The position numbers and the translations under genes are program-made. This document shows, one piece after another, positions 26,311-35,114 of a stretch of DNA of 64,000 nucleotides. The stretch's first letter is position 1. Each line of letters opens with the position of its first letter. Source of the DNA: Pseudomonas mohnii (GTDB lineage Bacteria > Pseudomonadota > Gammaproteobacteria > Pseudomonadales > Pseudomonadaceae); NCBI RefSeq assembly GCF_900105115.1, contig NZ_FNRV01000001.1, positions 3,209,501 through 3,273,500 on the forward strand, read 5' to 3'. The notes below the pieces were generated by a model. That model was not told the origin of the DNA. It worked only from the letters and a program-made list of their open reading frames with translations, and did not search any database.

Positions 26311-28367
26311 GCGACGAAACACAGCGCTGGAAAGAGAAATACCTCAAAAGCATCGAACAACAGGAAAAGCTCGAACGTCGCTGGGACGCACGCCTCGACT
26401 TGCTGCGCCGCGGCCTGGTACGCAGCACCCTGGCGGCGGAAGGCACCGACCGCGCCGTCGACCAGTGCATGAAGGAAATGCGCGAAGTGGTGCGCTCCGA
26501 CGACATGGACGCCGGCCTGGCCGCCCTGCTCCCGCGCCTGGAAAAAGCCGTGCTCGACTCCGAGCAGCGCCGGGAGACACGTGTCAACCAGACCAGCGCC
26601 GCACTGACCGCCCTGGTCACTCAACTGCAAAAATTGCCGCTGCCCAGAGAAGTCCGGCGACCACTGAAGAATTTCGCCAAACAACTGGACAGTCGGGTCA
26701 GCCAGGCCCGCGAGATCCCTTTGCTCCTGAGTGAGCTCAGCGGTCTGCAAGGCAAGGCCCTGAGTCAGCTGGATAGCCCCACAGAACCCGATCGACCGGG
26801 GCTGTTGCAGCGGCTGTTCGGTCACCGCGAAACCGAGGAAGCGGCCGTCGCCTTGGAACAGGCCCCCATCGCGCCGTCCGCCGAAGCCGTTTCCGCACCG
26901 GCTGCCGCGACCCCCTCAGTACCTGTGGATCTCGCACCCGCCGTCGACGAACCGCCGAAGGCGCTTCCGGTTTCTCCCGAAGCGGTTTCCACCCCACCGG
27001 CCATCGAAACTTCATCGCAAACGACAGAATCGTCAGCCGTACACGCAGTTGTTCCGCCAGCCCCGGAACCTCGACAAAAGCCCGACTCGCCCATCGAGAT
27101 GACGGCCCCACCTGCTTCAGAGGCACCCAGGGAAGCGGAATCCTCCTCCGTCGTGCCAGTGGCGCAGACTGAGCTGGGGACCAACCCTGACGAACTGACC
27201 CCGGTGGTGTTTCTCGACACCCTGCCACTCCCGACGCCCATGGCCCAGGCACTGGCGGCCATCGATCCGGAGCAATCCGAGGACGACGTACTCTATGCCC
27301 TGCCGGACTCGCCCGAGCCGTCGTACAGCTCGGTCGCCAAACACATCGAAGATACCTTGCTGGGCCTGCTCGACGACCTGACGCTACCTGAACGTCACCG
27401 CCCGCAAGCCGAGTCGATGCGTGACCGCCTGAAAAATGGTTTGAACTGGTACGAGTTGCTACCGATCCTCGACGATCTCGCCACCTTGATGCTGGCGATC
27501 TCCGACAGCGGCCAGCACGAATTCGAGACTTACCTGCAACGACTCAACGAACGACTCGAATCGTTCCAGAGCAATCTGCAGGCTGCCAGCGACGGTCATG
27601 CCGACAGCCGGTCTGCCGCGCAAGCCATGGACACGCAGATCCGCGAACAAGTCGACGGCTTGCAGAACAGCATGCATGAAGCAGCAGACCTGGATGACCT
27701 CAAGCAAGTACTGGAGAACCAGCTCGAAGGCCTGCTGGGCACCATGGACCAGCACCGCAAGCAACGCGACGAGCGTGAGCAGGAGGTGGCGGGCCGCCTG
27801 AAAAGCCTGGCCGAACGGGTGGCCCTCATGGAGCAGGAGGCCCTGGGCTTTCGCGAACACCTCGAAGAGCAACGCCAGAAAGCCTTGATCGACCCGCTGA
27901 CCGGCCTGCCCAACCGCGCCGCCTGGAGCGAACGCCTGGACCACGAAATCAGCGAGTGGCAGCAACACGGCAACACGCTGATGCTGGCGATGCTCGACCT
28001 CGATCACTTCAAGCGTATTAACGATAACTACGGTCACCTGGCGGGCGACAAAGTGCTGAAACTCATCGCCAGCGTGCTGCGCAAACGCCTGCGTGGCACG
28101 GATTTCATTGCACGCTTCGGCGGCGAAGAGTTTGTCCTGTTGATGCCCTCCACCGTGCCGGCGGCCGGCATGAAGCTGCTGGAATACCTGCGCGCATCCA
28201 TTGAAGCCTGCCCTTTCCACTTCAAGGGTGAGCGGGTGACGATCACTATTTCCATGGGCCTGACGGCGTTCAAGCCTGGGGAACATAGCGACCTGGTGCT
28301 TAAGAGAGCCGATCAGGCGCTATACCGGGCAAAAAATGCAGGACGAAACCGGGTGGAACTGGGCTGA
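26307..28367 (+). CDS. dgcH: Diguanylate cyclase with N-terminal coiled regions
   Basis: This 686-residue enzyme makes c-di-GMP. The C-terminal GGDEF domain has G605-G-E-E-F609 and the inhibitory site R596-x-x-D599 five residues before it, so both catalysis and product inhibition look intact. The N-terminal half has a charged helical region (1-160) and a long Pro/Ala/Ser/Thr-rich linker (about 185-310). It also has a second helical region with a coiled coil (about 345-510: EQVDGLQNSMHEAADLDDL and following). There is no membrane segment. The location matches the DgcH gene of P. aeruginosa next to the EEP protein and ampDh2. Confidence 0.92.
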   Translation: MSDETQRWKEKYLKSIEQQEKLERRWDARLDLLRRGLVRSTLAAEGTDRAVDQCMKEMREVVRSDDMDAGLAALLPRLEKAVLDSEQRRETRVNQTSAALTALVTQLQKLPLPREVRRPLKNFAKQLDSRVSQAREIPLLLSELSGLQGKALSQLDSPTEPDRPGLLQRLFGHRETEEAAVALEQAPIAPSAEAVSAPAAATPSVPVDLAPAVDEPPKALPVSPEAVSTPPAIETSSQTTESSAVHAVVPPAPEPRQKPDSPIEMTAPPASEAPREAESSSVVPVAQTELGTNPDELTPVVFLDTLPLPTPMAQALAAIDPEQSEDDVLYALPDSPEPSYSSVAKHIEDTLLGLLDDLTLPERHRPQAESMRDRLKNGLNWYELLPILDDLATLMLAISDSGQHEFETYLQRLNERLESFQSNLQAASDGHADSRSAAQAMDTQIREQVDGLQNSMHEAADLDDLKQVLENQLEGLLGTMDQHRKQRDEREQEVAGRLKSLAERVALMEQEALGFREHLEEQRQKALIDPLTGLPNRAAWSERLDHEISEWQQHGNTLMLAMLDLDHFKRINDNYGHLAGDKVLKLIASVLRKRLRGTDFIARFGGEEFVLLMPSTVPAAGMKLLEYLRASIEACPFHFKGERVTITISMGLTAFKPGEHSDLVLKRADQALYRAKNAGRNRVELG

Positions 28368-28412
28368 CGGGCAATTGTTCCATTTTGTTTAAAACTGCGC
28401 GATAGGCGTCCG

Positions 28413-28456
28413 CACGCAAGGCAGTACGTTACACTGTTGCATTACTGCCTTGCGTG
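28413..28456. repeat. 14-bp perfect inverted repeat upstream of ampDh2
   Basis: CACGCAAGGCAGTA (28413-28426) and TACTGCCTTGCGTG (28443-28456) are perfect reverse complements around a 16-base spacer. It ends 14 bases before the ampDh2 ATG. No U-tract follows, so it is not a standard terminator. It could be an operator or an RNA hairpin that controls translation of ampDh2. Confidence 0.7.
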
Positions 28457-28470
28457 TATTGCCCTCGACC

Positions 28471-29250
28471 ATGAAATATTTCGCTCTTATCGTGTCGCTG
28501 ATTCTGCTGGCTGGCTGCGCCAGCGGCCCCCGCTTCGACACCAGCCACCCCTCCGCCAACCACGACAGCCGGATTCAGTTCGTGGTGCTGCATTACACCA
28601 ATGCATCCCAGGAGGCCTCTCTGCAACTGCTCACCCACGGTGAAGTCAGTAGCCACTACCTGATTGGCGACGACAAGAACGCGACCATTTTCAAACTGAT
28701 GGACGAAAACCAGCGAGCCTGGCACGCCGGGGACAGCCAATGGCAAGGACGGACCTGGCTCAACTCCAGTTCCATCGGCATCGAAATCGTCAATCCGGGG
28801 TTCAAGGACACTCCGACCGGACGTCTCTGGTATCCCTACAGCGAAGCCCAGGTCCAGTCGCTGATCGTCCTGCTCAAGGACATCAGCAAGCGCCACGCCA
28901 TCAGCCCTCGCAGCATCATCGGCCACAGCGACATCGCACCGCTGCGCAAACTCGATCCCGGGCCGCTGTTTCCCTGGAAACGCCTGGCGAGCGAAGGCAT
29001 CGGCATTTGGCCGAACGAGCAAGCCGTCGCGAGGCAACAAGCGATATTCGAGGCACAGTTGCCGAGCATCACCTGGTTTCAGACACAGCTGGCCCGCGTC
29101 GGTTACGACACGCCGCAAACCGGCGAACTGGACGTGGCAACCCGCCACGTGCTCACCGCCTTTCAAATGCACTTCCGGCCGTCACGCTACGACGGAACCC
29201 CGGACGCGCAAACGGCAGCCCTCCTTCAGGTGCTTAATCAGACGAAATAA
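28471..29250 (+). CDS. ampDh2: Lipoprotein N-acetylmuramoyl-L-alanine amidase AmpDh2
   Basis: This zinc amidase cleaves the MurNAc-L-Ala bond of peptidoglycan or anhydro-muropeptides. It has 259 residues: a lipobox LLAGC (Cys16) placing it in the outer membrane, an amidase_2 domain with zinc ligands His41 (VLHYT), His152 (GHSD) and Asp162 (KLDPGP) and catalytic Glu105, and a C-terminal peptidoglycan-binding domain (about 190-259). I choose the ATG at 28471 because the lipoprotein signal starts there; no strong Shine-Dalgarno is visible. The length equals the P. aeruginosa protein as I recall it. Confidence 0.95.
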   Translation: MKYFALIVSLILLAGCASGPRFDTSHPSANHDSRIQFVVLHYTNASQEASLQLLTHGEVSSHYLIGDDKNATIFKLMDENQRAWHAGDSQWQGRTWLNSSSIGIEIVNPGFKDTPTGRLWYPYSEAQVQSLIVLLKDISKRHAISPRSIIGHSDIAPLRKLDPGPLFPWKRLASEGIGIWPNEQAVARQQAIFEAQLPSITWFQTQLARVGYDTPQTGELDVATRHVLTAFQMHFRPSRYDGTPDAQTAALLQVLNQTK

Positions 29251-29326
29251 TGACGCCCGCCCGGCGGTCAACGCACTTTCTCAATCAGCAGCTATAACTC
29301 ATTGGTAATCCGTCGGATATTCCAAA

Positions 29327-30940
29327 ATGACTGCTGCTCGAGACATGCTCCGTAGCTGGTTCTATCGCCCCTGGTTCTTGGCGATGCTCGCTGCTGTCTT
29401 AAGTGCTTCACTGCTGTTGGCCGGCAGCTACTTCGTGGCCATCCAGCAGGTCGAACAAAACGAAAGTCAGGAAATGAATGCCCAAAGCGAACGTTTCCTC
29501 GCCCGCCTGGAGCAACTTTTCGGGCAATTGCGCGAAAGCCTCGATGACCTGGAAGCGCAGCCATTGCGAACCTGCAATGACGAGATGATCGCGACCCTGC
29601 AGCAAGTCAGCTTCAATTACCGCTTTGTGTATGAAGCCGCCTATATGGACGCGGAGCGGATCTGCTCGAACCGCCCCCGCCAGGAAGGTTTGTCGCTGAC
29701 CCGGCCACCGGACATCAAGGGGCCCACCTACAGTTACTGGCTGAACACCACCACTGAACCCGATGAAAACCGTGCGGCGCTGATGCTCGGCCGTGGCAAT
29801 TTTCGTGTGGCCACGTCTCGCGGCCACTTGACCGACATGGTCGACCTGTCACCGGGCAGCAGTTTGTTGGTGGTTCTCGATCATGGCACCAGGGCAATTC
29901 CGGTGTTGGGTGACTCACAGGTCTGGTCGCTCACCGAACCTTGGCCACTCAATAGCCGCGACGCACTGCAAGTCACGCAGTATCGTCTGATTTACCGCAT
30001 GCCCACCGCCAACCCGGAATTCCAACTGGTGCTGATCAGCCCCCGCACGAGCACCCATATACCGCCGATGTGGTGGTGGTTGTTACCGGTCAGTCTGGTG
30101 CTGGCTGCCTTTGTCGGCTTCCTGGTGTTCCTGCTGGTACGCCAGCGACAGTCGCTGGATGCGGAACTGACGGGGGCCATTCGCCGCGGCGAGCTGCAAG
30201 TGTTGTATCAGCCGATTTTCGATCTCGACAGTCGCAACTGCGTCGGGGCCGAGGCCTTGCTGCGTTGGCGCAGGCCGGACGGCAGCCTGACCAGTCCCGA
30301 CCTGTTCATCCCCATGGCCGAGAATACCGGCCAGATCCGGCAGATGACCGACTTCGTCCTGCAACGCCTGCTTGAGCAGCTCGGGCAAGTGCTGCGGGCC
30401 AATCCGCAGCTCTACATCTCGGTCAACCTGGCGGCGTGTGATGTCATGATCCCGCGCATCGGCCAGGTGATGGCACGCCTGCTCACCTTGCACCGGGTCG
30501 CGGCCAAGCAAATTGCCTTCGAAGTCACAGAACGCGGACTGATCGATGTCGAGGTGGCGCGGGAAAACCTGCAAGCCTTGCGGGACGTCGGGCATCAGGT
30601 GTTGATCGATGACTTCGGCACCGGCTATTGCAGCCTTGCCTACCTGCAAACCCTGCCCGTGGATTGCCTGAAAATCGACAAGGCCTTTATTGATGCACTG
30701 GGTCATGACGCGGCGAGCAGCGGCGTGGCCCCGCACATCATCCACATGGCTCAGTCACTGCACTTGAAGGTCATCGCCGAGGGCATCGAGCATGAATCCC
30801 AGGCCGCGTTGTTGAGCAGTGAAGGCGTGAAGTTCGGCCAGGGCTGGTTGTTCGCCCATGCGCTGAGTGCAGTACAACTCATCGAACTGATTACTCGGGG
30901 TCGCCGAGTGAACAAGCGACGCCTGGATGACGAGGCCTGA
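29327..30940 (+). CDS. c-di-GMP phosphodiesterase with CSS-motif periplasmic domain
   Basis: This 537-residue inner-membrane protein has two helices (about 15-36 and 248-272) that flank a periplasmic CSS-motif domain with Cys83 (LRTCNDE) and Cys113 (RICSNRP). The cytosolic EAL domain has E309-A-L-L and DDFGTGY at 428-434, so it looks active in hydrolysing c-di-GMP. In enteric CSS-EAL proteins the redox state of the two cysteines, set by DsbA, controls activity. The dsbA gene is 4 kb away, but the link is inference. It lies between ampDh2 and the convergent kinB. Confidence 0.93.
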   Translation: MTAARDMLRSWFYRPWFLAMLAAVLSASLLLAGSYFVAIQQVEQNESQEMNAQSERFLARLEQLFGQLRESLDDLEAQPLRTCNDEMIATLQQVSFNYRFVYEAAYMDAERICSNRPRQEGLSLTRPPDIKGPTYSYWLNTTTEPDENRAALMLGRGNFRVATSRGHLTDMVDLSPGSSLLVVLDHGTRAIPVLGDSQVWSLTEPWPLNSRDALQVTQYRLIYRMPTANPEFQLVLISPRTSTHIPPMWWWLLPVSLVLAAFVGFLVFLLVRQRQSLDAELTGAIRRGELQVLYQPIFDLDSRNCVGAEALLRWRRPDGSLTSPDLFIPMAENTGQIRQMTDFVLQRLLEQLGQVLRANPQLYISVNLAACDVMIPRIGQVMARLLTLHRVAAKQIAFEVTERGLIDVEVARENLQALRDVGHQVLIDDFGTGYCSLAYLQTLPVDCLKIDKAFIDALGHDAASSGVAPHIIHMAQSLHLKVIAEGIEHESQAALLSSEGVKFGQGWLFAHALSAVQLIELITRGRRVNKRRLDDEA

Positions 30941-30946
30941 AAGCCG

Positions 30947-32737
30947 CTACACCGCCAGCGCCATATAGAACTGAGTGCCCTGCCCCGGCCGCGAATAAAC
31001 CCCCATCCGCCCACCATGCAGCTGCACGATTTCCTTGCACAACGCCAAGCCGAGCCCCGCTCCACCTTTTTTGCGACCCACCTGCACAAAGGGCTCGAAA
31101 ATACGCCCTTGCTGCCCGTAGGCGATGCCTTCTCCATTATCTTCGACACTGATAATGACCCGCTCGCCGTGGCGCCGGGCCTGCAAACGGATGAGCCCAC
31201 CACGGGCGGTGTGGCGAAGCGCATTGTCGATCAGGTTATCGAGCACACGGTCCAGTTGCGGCTGGTCGGCCTGCAAGTGCGGCAATGGCCCCTGCATTTC
31301 CACCAACAACTCAATGCCCTTCTGCTCGGCGCCCTCGGCAAATCGTAACTGCGCTTGCTCCAACAGATCCTCGATGGAACAGGGCGCGAGCGTCAGTTTC
31401 TGCAGGCCATTCTGGTAACGGGAAAAATTCAGCAGGTCGTTGATCAACTGCATCAAGCGCTGCATCTCTTCGTTCACCGTGTCCAGCAGATCGGCCTCAC
31501 GGGATTCCGGGGGGAAATGCGTGCGCTCGCGGAACAGCCCGAACGCCATGTGCATGCCGGTGACCGGGGTGCGCAACTCATGGGAAGCGCGCAACACGAA
31601 CTCGCTGCGTACCCGCTCGAAAGCGCGCTGCTCGGTGACGTCATGCAACACCATCACCGCGCCGAGAATATGGCCCTGGGTATGGCTGACCGGCGTCAGG
31701 CTATAGGTCAGCAGGCGCGACTCTCCATCGACCTCGACACTCAAGTCCTCCGGCGCCCGCTCCAGCGTTCCGCCACGCAGCACCAGTTGCAGCTGCTCAT
31801 CGAGCTCGGGACGCTCCAGGGCGGTGCCCAGCCCTTGGCCGAGGCGATCGGTGTCCCAACCCAGCTGACGTTGCGCTACCGGGTTGAGGTGCTCCAGGCG
31901 CCCTTGACGATCTATCATCAGCAAGCCGTCATCGATGCTGTCGAGCACGGCTTGCAACCGCTGCTGGCCCGCCAGCAACTCATCGACGTTCGTGGCCTGA
32001 TGTTCACGCAGCGCCTCGGCCATGATCCCGAAACGCTTGGTCAACTGGTTCAACTCCACCGCCGAGGAAATCGGCAGCGTGACGTCGAATTTGCCTTGGC
32101 CAATATTGTCCGCCGCCTGCGCCAAAGCTTCGATGGGCTCCCCGAAACGCCGGGCGATGGCATGAGCGGTCACGAAACCAATGATCAGCACCGCGAGACC
32201 GACCAACCCCAGAAGCCCGGCGATCAGCAGCGCTCGCTCACGGGACGAACGCTCCGTCGCGCTGATGTTATCCAGCGCCTGCTTGTGCTCATTGAGCAAA
32301 CCCGTTCGCAGCGCATTGAATTTTTCAGTGAGCGCCTGGTTGCCACTTAGCACATGCGTCGGTTCATCGGCCGCTTCATACGCCTGGATGAAGCTCAAGT
32401 AGTCAGCCTTGGCTTTTCTGAAGCCGTTCTCATTGCCTTCGACCGGCAACTCTTTGGCAATGCCTTGATCCAAAAGCTCGAGGTAATGCTGCTTGGAAGC
32501 CTCAAAGGCCGCGGCGTCATGGTTTTCACTGAGCATGATGATCAGTTGATCGCCCAGGGTCTGGCGCAATTTGAGGCCCAGGTCCAGCGTGCTGAAGTTG
32601 TTGCGCACCAGGGCTTCCTGGCTCCCGGCCATTTGCATCACGCTGACCAGCCCGAGCAGCAGCCCGAGCAGCGCTACGGTGATGAGCGCGGAAATACTCA
32701 GGAACAGCCGGGTCCGCAACTTCATCGCCAGTTTCAT
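30947..32737 (-). CDS. kinB: Sensor histidine kinase KinB
   Basis: This 596-residue kinase partners AlgB. It has a membrane helix (about 11-33), a periplasmic four-helix sensor (35-170), a second helix (170-192), HAMP (about 192-245), a PAS domain (about 255-370), HisKA with His386 in RASHELRTP, and the HATPase domain (NALRHTARGG, DNGEGIAYG, GAGLGLALCKEI). In P. aeruginosa KinB restrains alginate production and its loss leads to mucoidy via RpoN, AlgW and MucA cleavage. The start at 32737 gives the known length. It lies 7 bases after algB. Confidence 0.96.
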   Translation of the reverse strand: MKLAMKLRTRLFLSISALITVALLGLLLGLVSVMQMAGSQEALVRNNFSTLDLGLKLRQTLGDQLIIMLSENHDAAAFEASKQHYLELLDQGIAKELPVEGNENGFRKAKADYLSFIQAYEAADEPTHVLSGNQALTEKFNALRTGLLNEHKQALDNISATERSSRERALLIAGLLGLVGLAVLIIGFVTAHAIARRFGEPIEALAQAADNIGQGKFDVTLPISSAVELNQLTKRFGIMAEALREHQATNVDELLAGQQRLQAVLDSIDDGLLMIDRQGRLEHLNPVAQRQLGWDTDRLGQGLGTALERPELDEQLQLVLRGGTLERAPEDLSVEVDGESRLLTYSLTPVSHTQGHILGAVMVLHDVTEQRAFERVRSEFVLRASHELRTPVTGMHMAFGLFRERTHFPPESREADLLDTVNEEMQRLMQLINDLLNFSRYQNGLQKLTLAPCSIEDLLEQAQLRFAEGAEQKGIELLVEMQGPLPHLQADQPQLDRVLDNLIDNALRHTARGGLIRLQARRHGERVIISVEDNGEGIAYGQQGRIFEPFVQVGRKKGGAGLGLALCKEIVQLHGGRMGVYSRPGQGTQFYMALAV

Positions 32738-32744
32738 CGGAGGC

Positions 32745-34091
32745 TCACAAGTTGTACTGCTTGCGTTTGCGGTACAGGGTCGAAGCGTCGATACCCAAAG
32801 TCTTCGCCGCTTGATCCAGCGTGCCGGCAGTGGCCAGGACGGCTCCGATGTGGGCCTTTTCCAATTCATCCAGGCTCAACGCCGCGCCGATGCGTGGCGC
32901 ATTATTGACTGGCGTGTCGGCCATCCCCAGGTGAACGATCTCGACCAGCTCCTGCGGGCAGATAATGCTCGCTCGCTCCACCACGTTTCGCAGCTCGCGA
33001 ATGTTCCCCGGCCAGCGATAGCTCAACAGCGCTTCACGCGCCTCATCGCTGAAGCCCCGGGCCGGACGCGCGTACTCCTTGACGAACCGCGCCAGGAACC
33101 GGTCGGCCAGGGTCAAAATGTCTTCTCTGCGTTCGCGCAGCGGTGGCAAGTGCAAGGTGATGACGTTCAGACGATAGAGCAGGTCTTCCCGGAAACGGCC
33201 ATCGCGGACCATGTCTTCGAGGTTCTGGTTGGTGGCCGCGAGAATGCGTACATCGGCGCGGCGGGTGACCGGATCGCCGACACGCTCGTATTCCTTGTCC
33301 TGGATGAATCTCAGCAACTTGGGTTGCAAAATCAGGGGAAAATCGCCGATCTCATCAAGAAACAGCGTGCCGCCGTCTGCCTGATTGACACGCCCCAAGG
33401 TGCTTTCGCTGGCCCCGGTGAACGCGCCACGGCTGTGACCGAACAGCTCGCTTTCCATGAGTTCGGCGGTCAGCGACGGACAATTGATGGTGATGCAGGA
33501 TTTTTTCGCCCGCTTGCTCCAGCCGTGAATCGCCTGGGACAGTTCGCCTTTACCGGTGCCGGATTCGCCGAGAATCAAAATATTGGCATCGGTCACCGCC
33601 ACCTGGCGGGCGGTTTCGAGCACCACCTTCATCGCCGGACTGTGGGAATCCAGGCCGTCCTTGGGTTTGCGCACTTCGCCTTCCAGGGCTTCCAGACGCG
33701 CCGACAATTGCCGGACTTCCAACTGTTTGGCGGTTGCCAGGCGCAATTGATCGGGACTGCAGGGTTTGACCAGATAATCGGCAGCACCGGCCTGAATAGC
33801 ATCCACAGCAGTGTCCACGGCCGAGTGCGCGGTGACGATCACCACGCGCATCCAGGGCGCCTGAATCCGCATCTGCGCCAGCACATCCAGACCGTTGTCT
33901 TCTCCCAGACGCAAATCAAGGAAGCACAGGTCGAAGACCTGACGTTGCAACAACGCGTCGGCCTGCGCAGCACTGTTGGCGGTCGCCACGCTATAGCCCT
34001 CGTCTTCCAGGCAATAGCGAAAGGTACGCAGGATGGCAGACTCATCATCCACCAGAAGAATACGACCTTGGTGCTCAGTGGCGGATTCCAT
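32745..34091 (-). CDS. algB: NtrC-family response regulator AlgB
   Basis: This 448-residue regulator has a receiver domain with Asp59 (FLDLRL), an AAA+ domain with Walker A GESGTGKG (175-182), the GAFTGA loop (222-227), and a C-terminal Fis-type helix-turn-helix (TLDQAAKTLGIDASTLYRKR). In P. aeruginosa it activates algD and quorum-sensing-linked genes and is acted on by KinB. The intact GAFTGA loop implies contact with sigma-54, although phosphorylation is not needed for alginate in P. aeruginosa. It is the first gene of algB-kinB. Confidence 0.96.
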   Translation of the reverse strand: MESATEHQGRILLVDDESAILRTFRYCLEDEGYSVATANSAAQADALLQRQVFDLCFLDLRLGEDNGLDVLAQMRIQAPWMRVVIVTAHSAVDTAVDAIQAGAADYLVKPCSPDQLRLATAKQLEVRQLSARLEALEGEVRKPKDGLDSHSPAMKVVLETARQVAVTDANILILGESGTGKGELSQAIHGWSKRAKKSCITINCPSLTAELMESELFGHSRGAFTGASESTLGRVNQADGGTLFLDEIGDFPLILQPKLLRFIQDKEYERVGDPVTRRADVRILAATNQNLEDMVRDGRFREDLLYRLNVITLHLPPLRERREDILTLADRFLARFVKEYARPARGFSDEAREALLSYRWPGNIRELRNVVERASIICPQELVEIVHLGMADTPVNNAPRIGAALSLDELEKAHIGAVLATAGTLDQAAKTLGIDASTLYRKRKQYNL

Positions 34092-34293
34092 TTTCCTACG
34101 CTCCTTAACGAATGATCTTGGTTAGTCCCGGAAAAATCGGGCAAGTTGCATGGTTTATTCTGATGCATTCCTTCCATGGCAGGTTAGCTCTCTCTTGACA
34201 CGATGCCTTGTGTCCATTTCTGACACCTGCGCCCTACGCTCAATTCAAAAATTATGCGACCTCGGGCAAATCGATCGTGCATTACGCACGACG

Positions 34294-34337
34294 GCGCAAA
34301 GGGCCATCGTGCAGGATGCGTCCGCAGTCCTTTGCGC
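34294..34337. repeat. 9-bp inverted repeat upstream of algB
   Basis: GCGCAAAGG (34294-34302) and CCTTTGCGC (34329-34337) are perfect reverse complements separated by 26 bases, 203 bases upstream of algB. A second smaller hairpin (TCGTGC-ATTAC-GCACGA) lies just before it, at about 34275-34291. The 380-base gap between algB and the small gene at 34474 holds these, a sigma-54-type promoter and a leader hairpin; I see no other gene in it. Confidence 0.55.
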
Positions 34338-34385
34338 AAATTATCTAATAGATTGATTTATAACGATTTTTCCATATAAAAAAGC

Positions 34386-34401
34386 TGGCATGCAGGCTGC
34401 A
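34386..34401 (+). promoter_or_regulatory. Candidate sigma-54 promoter upstream of small membrane gene
   Basis: TGGCATGCAGGCTGCA has the invariant GG and GC with exactly 10 bases between them. It matches the -24/-12 consensus TGGCACG-N4-TTGCA except for one T in place of C and one C in place of T. Transcription would begin near 34413. Confidence 0.55.
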
Positions 34402-34417
34402 ACAACCTGAGTAATGC

Positions 34418-34437
34418 AGGGCAACAACAAACGCCCT
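34418..34437 (+). promoter_or_regulatory. Leader hairpin displaying AACAACAA
   Basis: AGGGC and GCCCT pair around the loop AACAACAAAC, at the start of the leader expected from the sigma-54-type promoter and about 37 bases before the ATG at 34474. AANAANAA loops are the known Hfq/Crc-binding motif in Pseudomonas catabolite repression. Confidence 0.45.
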
Positions 34438-34473
34438 CAACGAAATGAACCCCAGCGTGGGAGGAGCCTCAGG

Positions 34474-34761
34474 ATGAATTGCCAACGTGCCGCCCAATTG
34501 CTTTTCTCGCCACTGCATCTGCAGCAAGGTCTGTTCGCCGTGCTCGCGCTGCTGATCACGTTGATCGCAGGCCAACAGTTCCTGCGCTGGGAGCAGAACC
34601 AACAGCAGGAAGCGTCGCGCGTTTCCTTTCAACATCCGACACAGACTCACTTCAGCGCCGCCAGCAGCGGCATGAGCGACAACACCTCCATACGAATGAT
34701 GGATGTCGATCAGGCTCGGCCAGACGATGAGATGCCTCGTCAGGAGCGCTGGGTGTTCTAG
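34474..34761 (+). CDS. Small membrane protein next to algB
   Basis: This 95-residue protein starts at the ATG at 34474 after a strong GGGAGGAG ribosome site. A membrane segment (about residues 18-33: QGLFAVLALLITLIAG) is followed by a Gln-rich, polar tail (NQQQEASRVSF, SGMSDNTSIRMMDVD). I know no family. It lies in the gap between algB and the DUF1328 gene, preceded by a sigma-54-type promoter. An in-frame upstream ATG at 34414 would add 20 residues but lies at the expected transcription start. Confidence 0.7.
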   Translation: MNCQRAAQLLFSPLHLQQGLFAVLALLITLIAGQQFLRWEQNQQQEASRVSFQHPTQTHFSAASSGMSDNTSIRMMDVDQARPDDEMPRQERWVF

Positions 34762-34833
34762 GTTCACACCTTTGGCGCGATCGCCGCGCCGTAACGAGCA
34801 ACACCTCTAAATAGAAGCGTAAGGAGAATCACC

Positions 34834-34998
34834 ATGTTGAGCTGGGCAATCACATTCTTGATCATTGCCATTGTCGCTGCCGTACTGGGCTTCGGTGGTA
34901 TCGCGGGCACCGCCACGGGTATCGCCAAGATTCTCTTTGTCGTGTTCCTGGTGATGTTCATTGCTTCCTTCTTCTTTGGCCGTCGCGGTCGAGGCTAA
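34834..34998 (+). CDS. UPF0391 (DUF1328) membrane protein
   Basis: This 54-residue protein begins [20 protein letters not shown] and ends FFFGRRGRG, with two membrane helices that fill most of its length. This is the YtjA/DUF1328 family, often stress-induced but of unknown function. The start has an AAGGAG site 7 bases upstream. It is 72 bases after the preceding small gene and probably on the same transcript. Confidence 0.9.
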   Translation: MLSWAITFLIIAIVAAVLGFGGIAGTATGIAKILFVVFLVMFIASFFFGRRGRG

Positions 34999-35000
34999 GC

Positions 35001-35114
35001 ATGAACGTTGGGTTAAAGACACTGGCAGCCGCCCTGCTACTGGGCGGCTGCGCCATCGCCATGGCTGCCAATGACGGGCAGACGCGGGTCAAAGGGCAAT
35101 GGAATGCCAACTGA
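35001..35114 (+). CDS. Tiny secreted or lipoprotein-like peptide
   Basis: An open frame of 37 residues starts two bases after the DUF1328 stop: MNVGLKTLAAALLLGGC, a signal sequence with a lipobox-like LLGGC, then AIAMAANDGQTRV and QWNAN. A signal sequence on so short an open frame and the tight spacing suggest a real gene. It has no close ribosome site of its own, so it would rely on coupling. I do not know a family and it could be a remnant. Confidence 0.45.
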   Translation: MNVGLKTLAAALLLGGCAIAMAANDGQTRVKGQWNAN

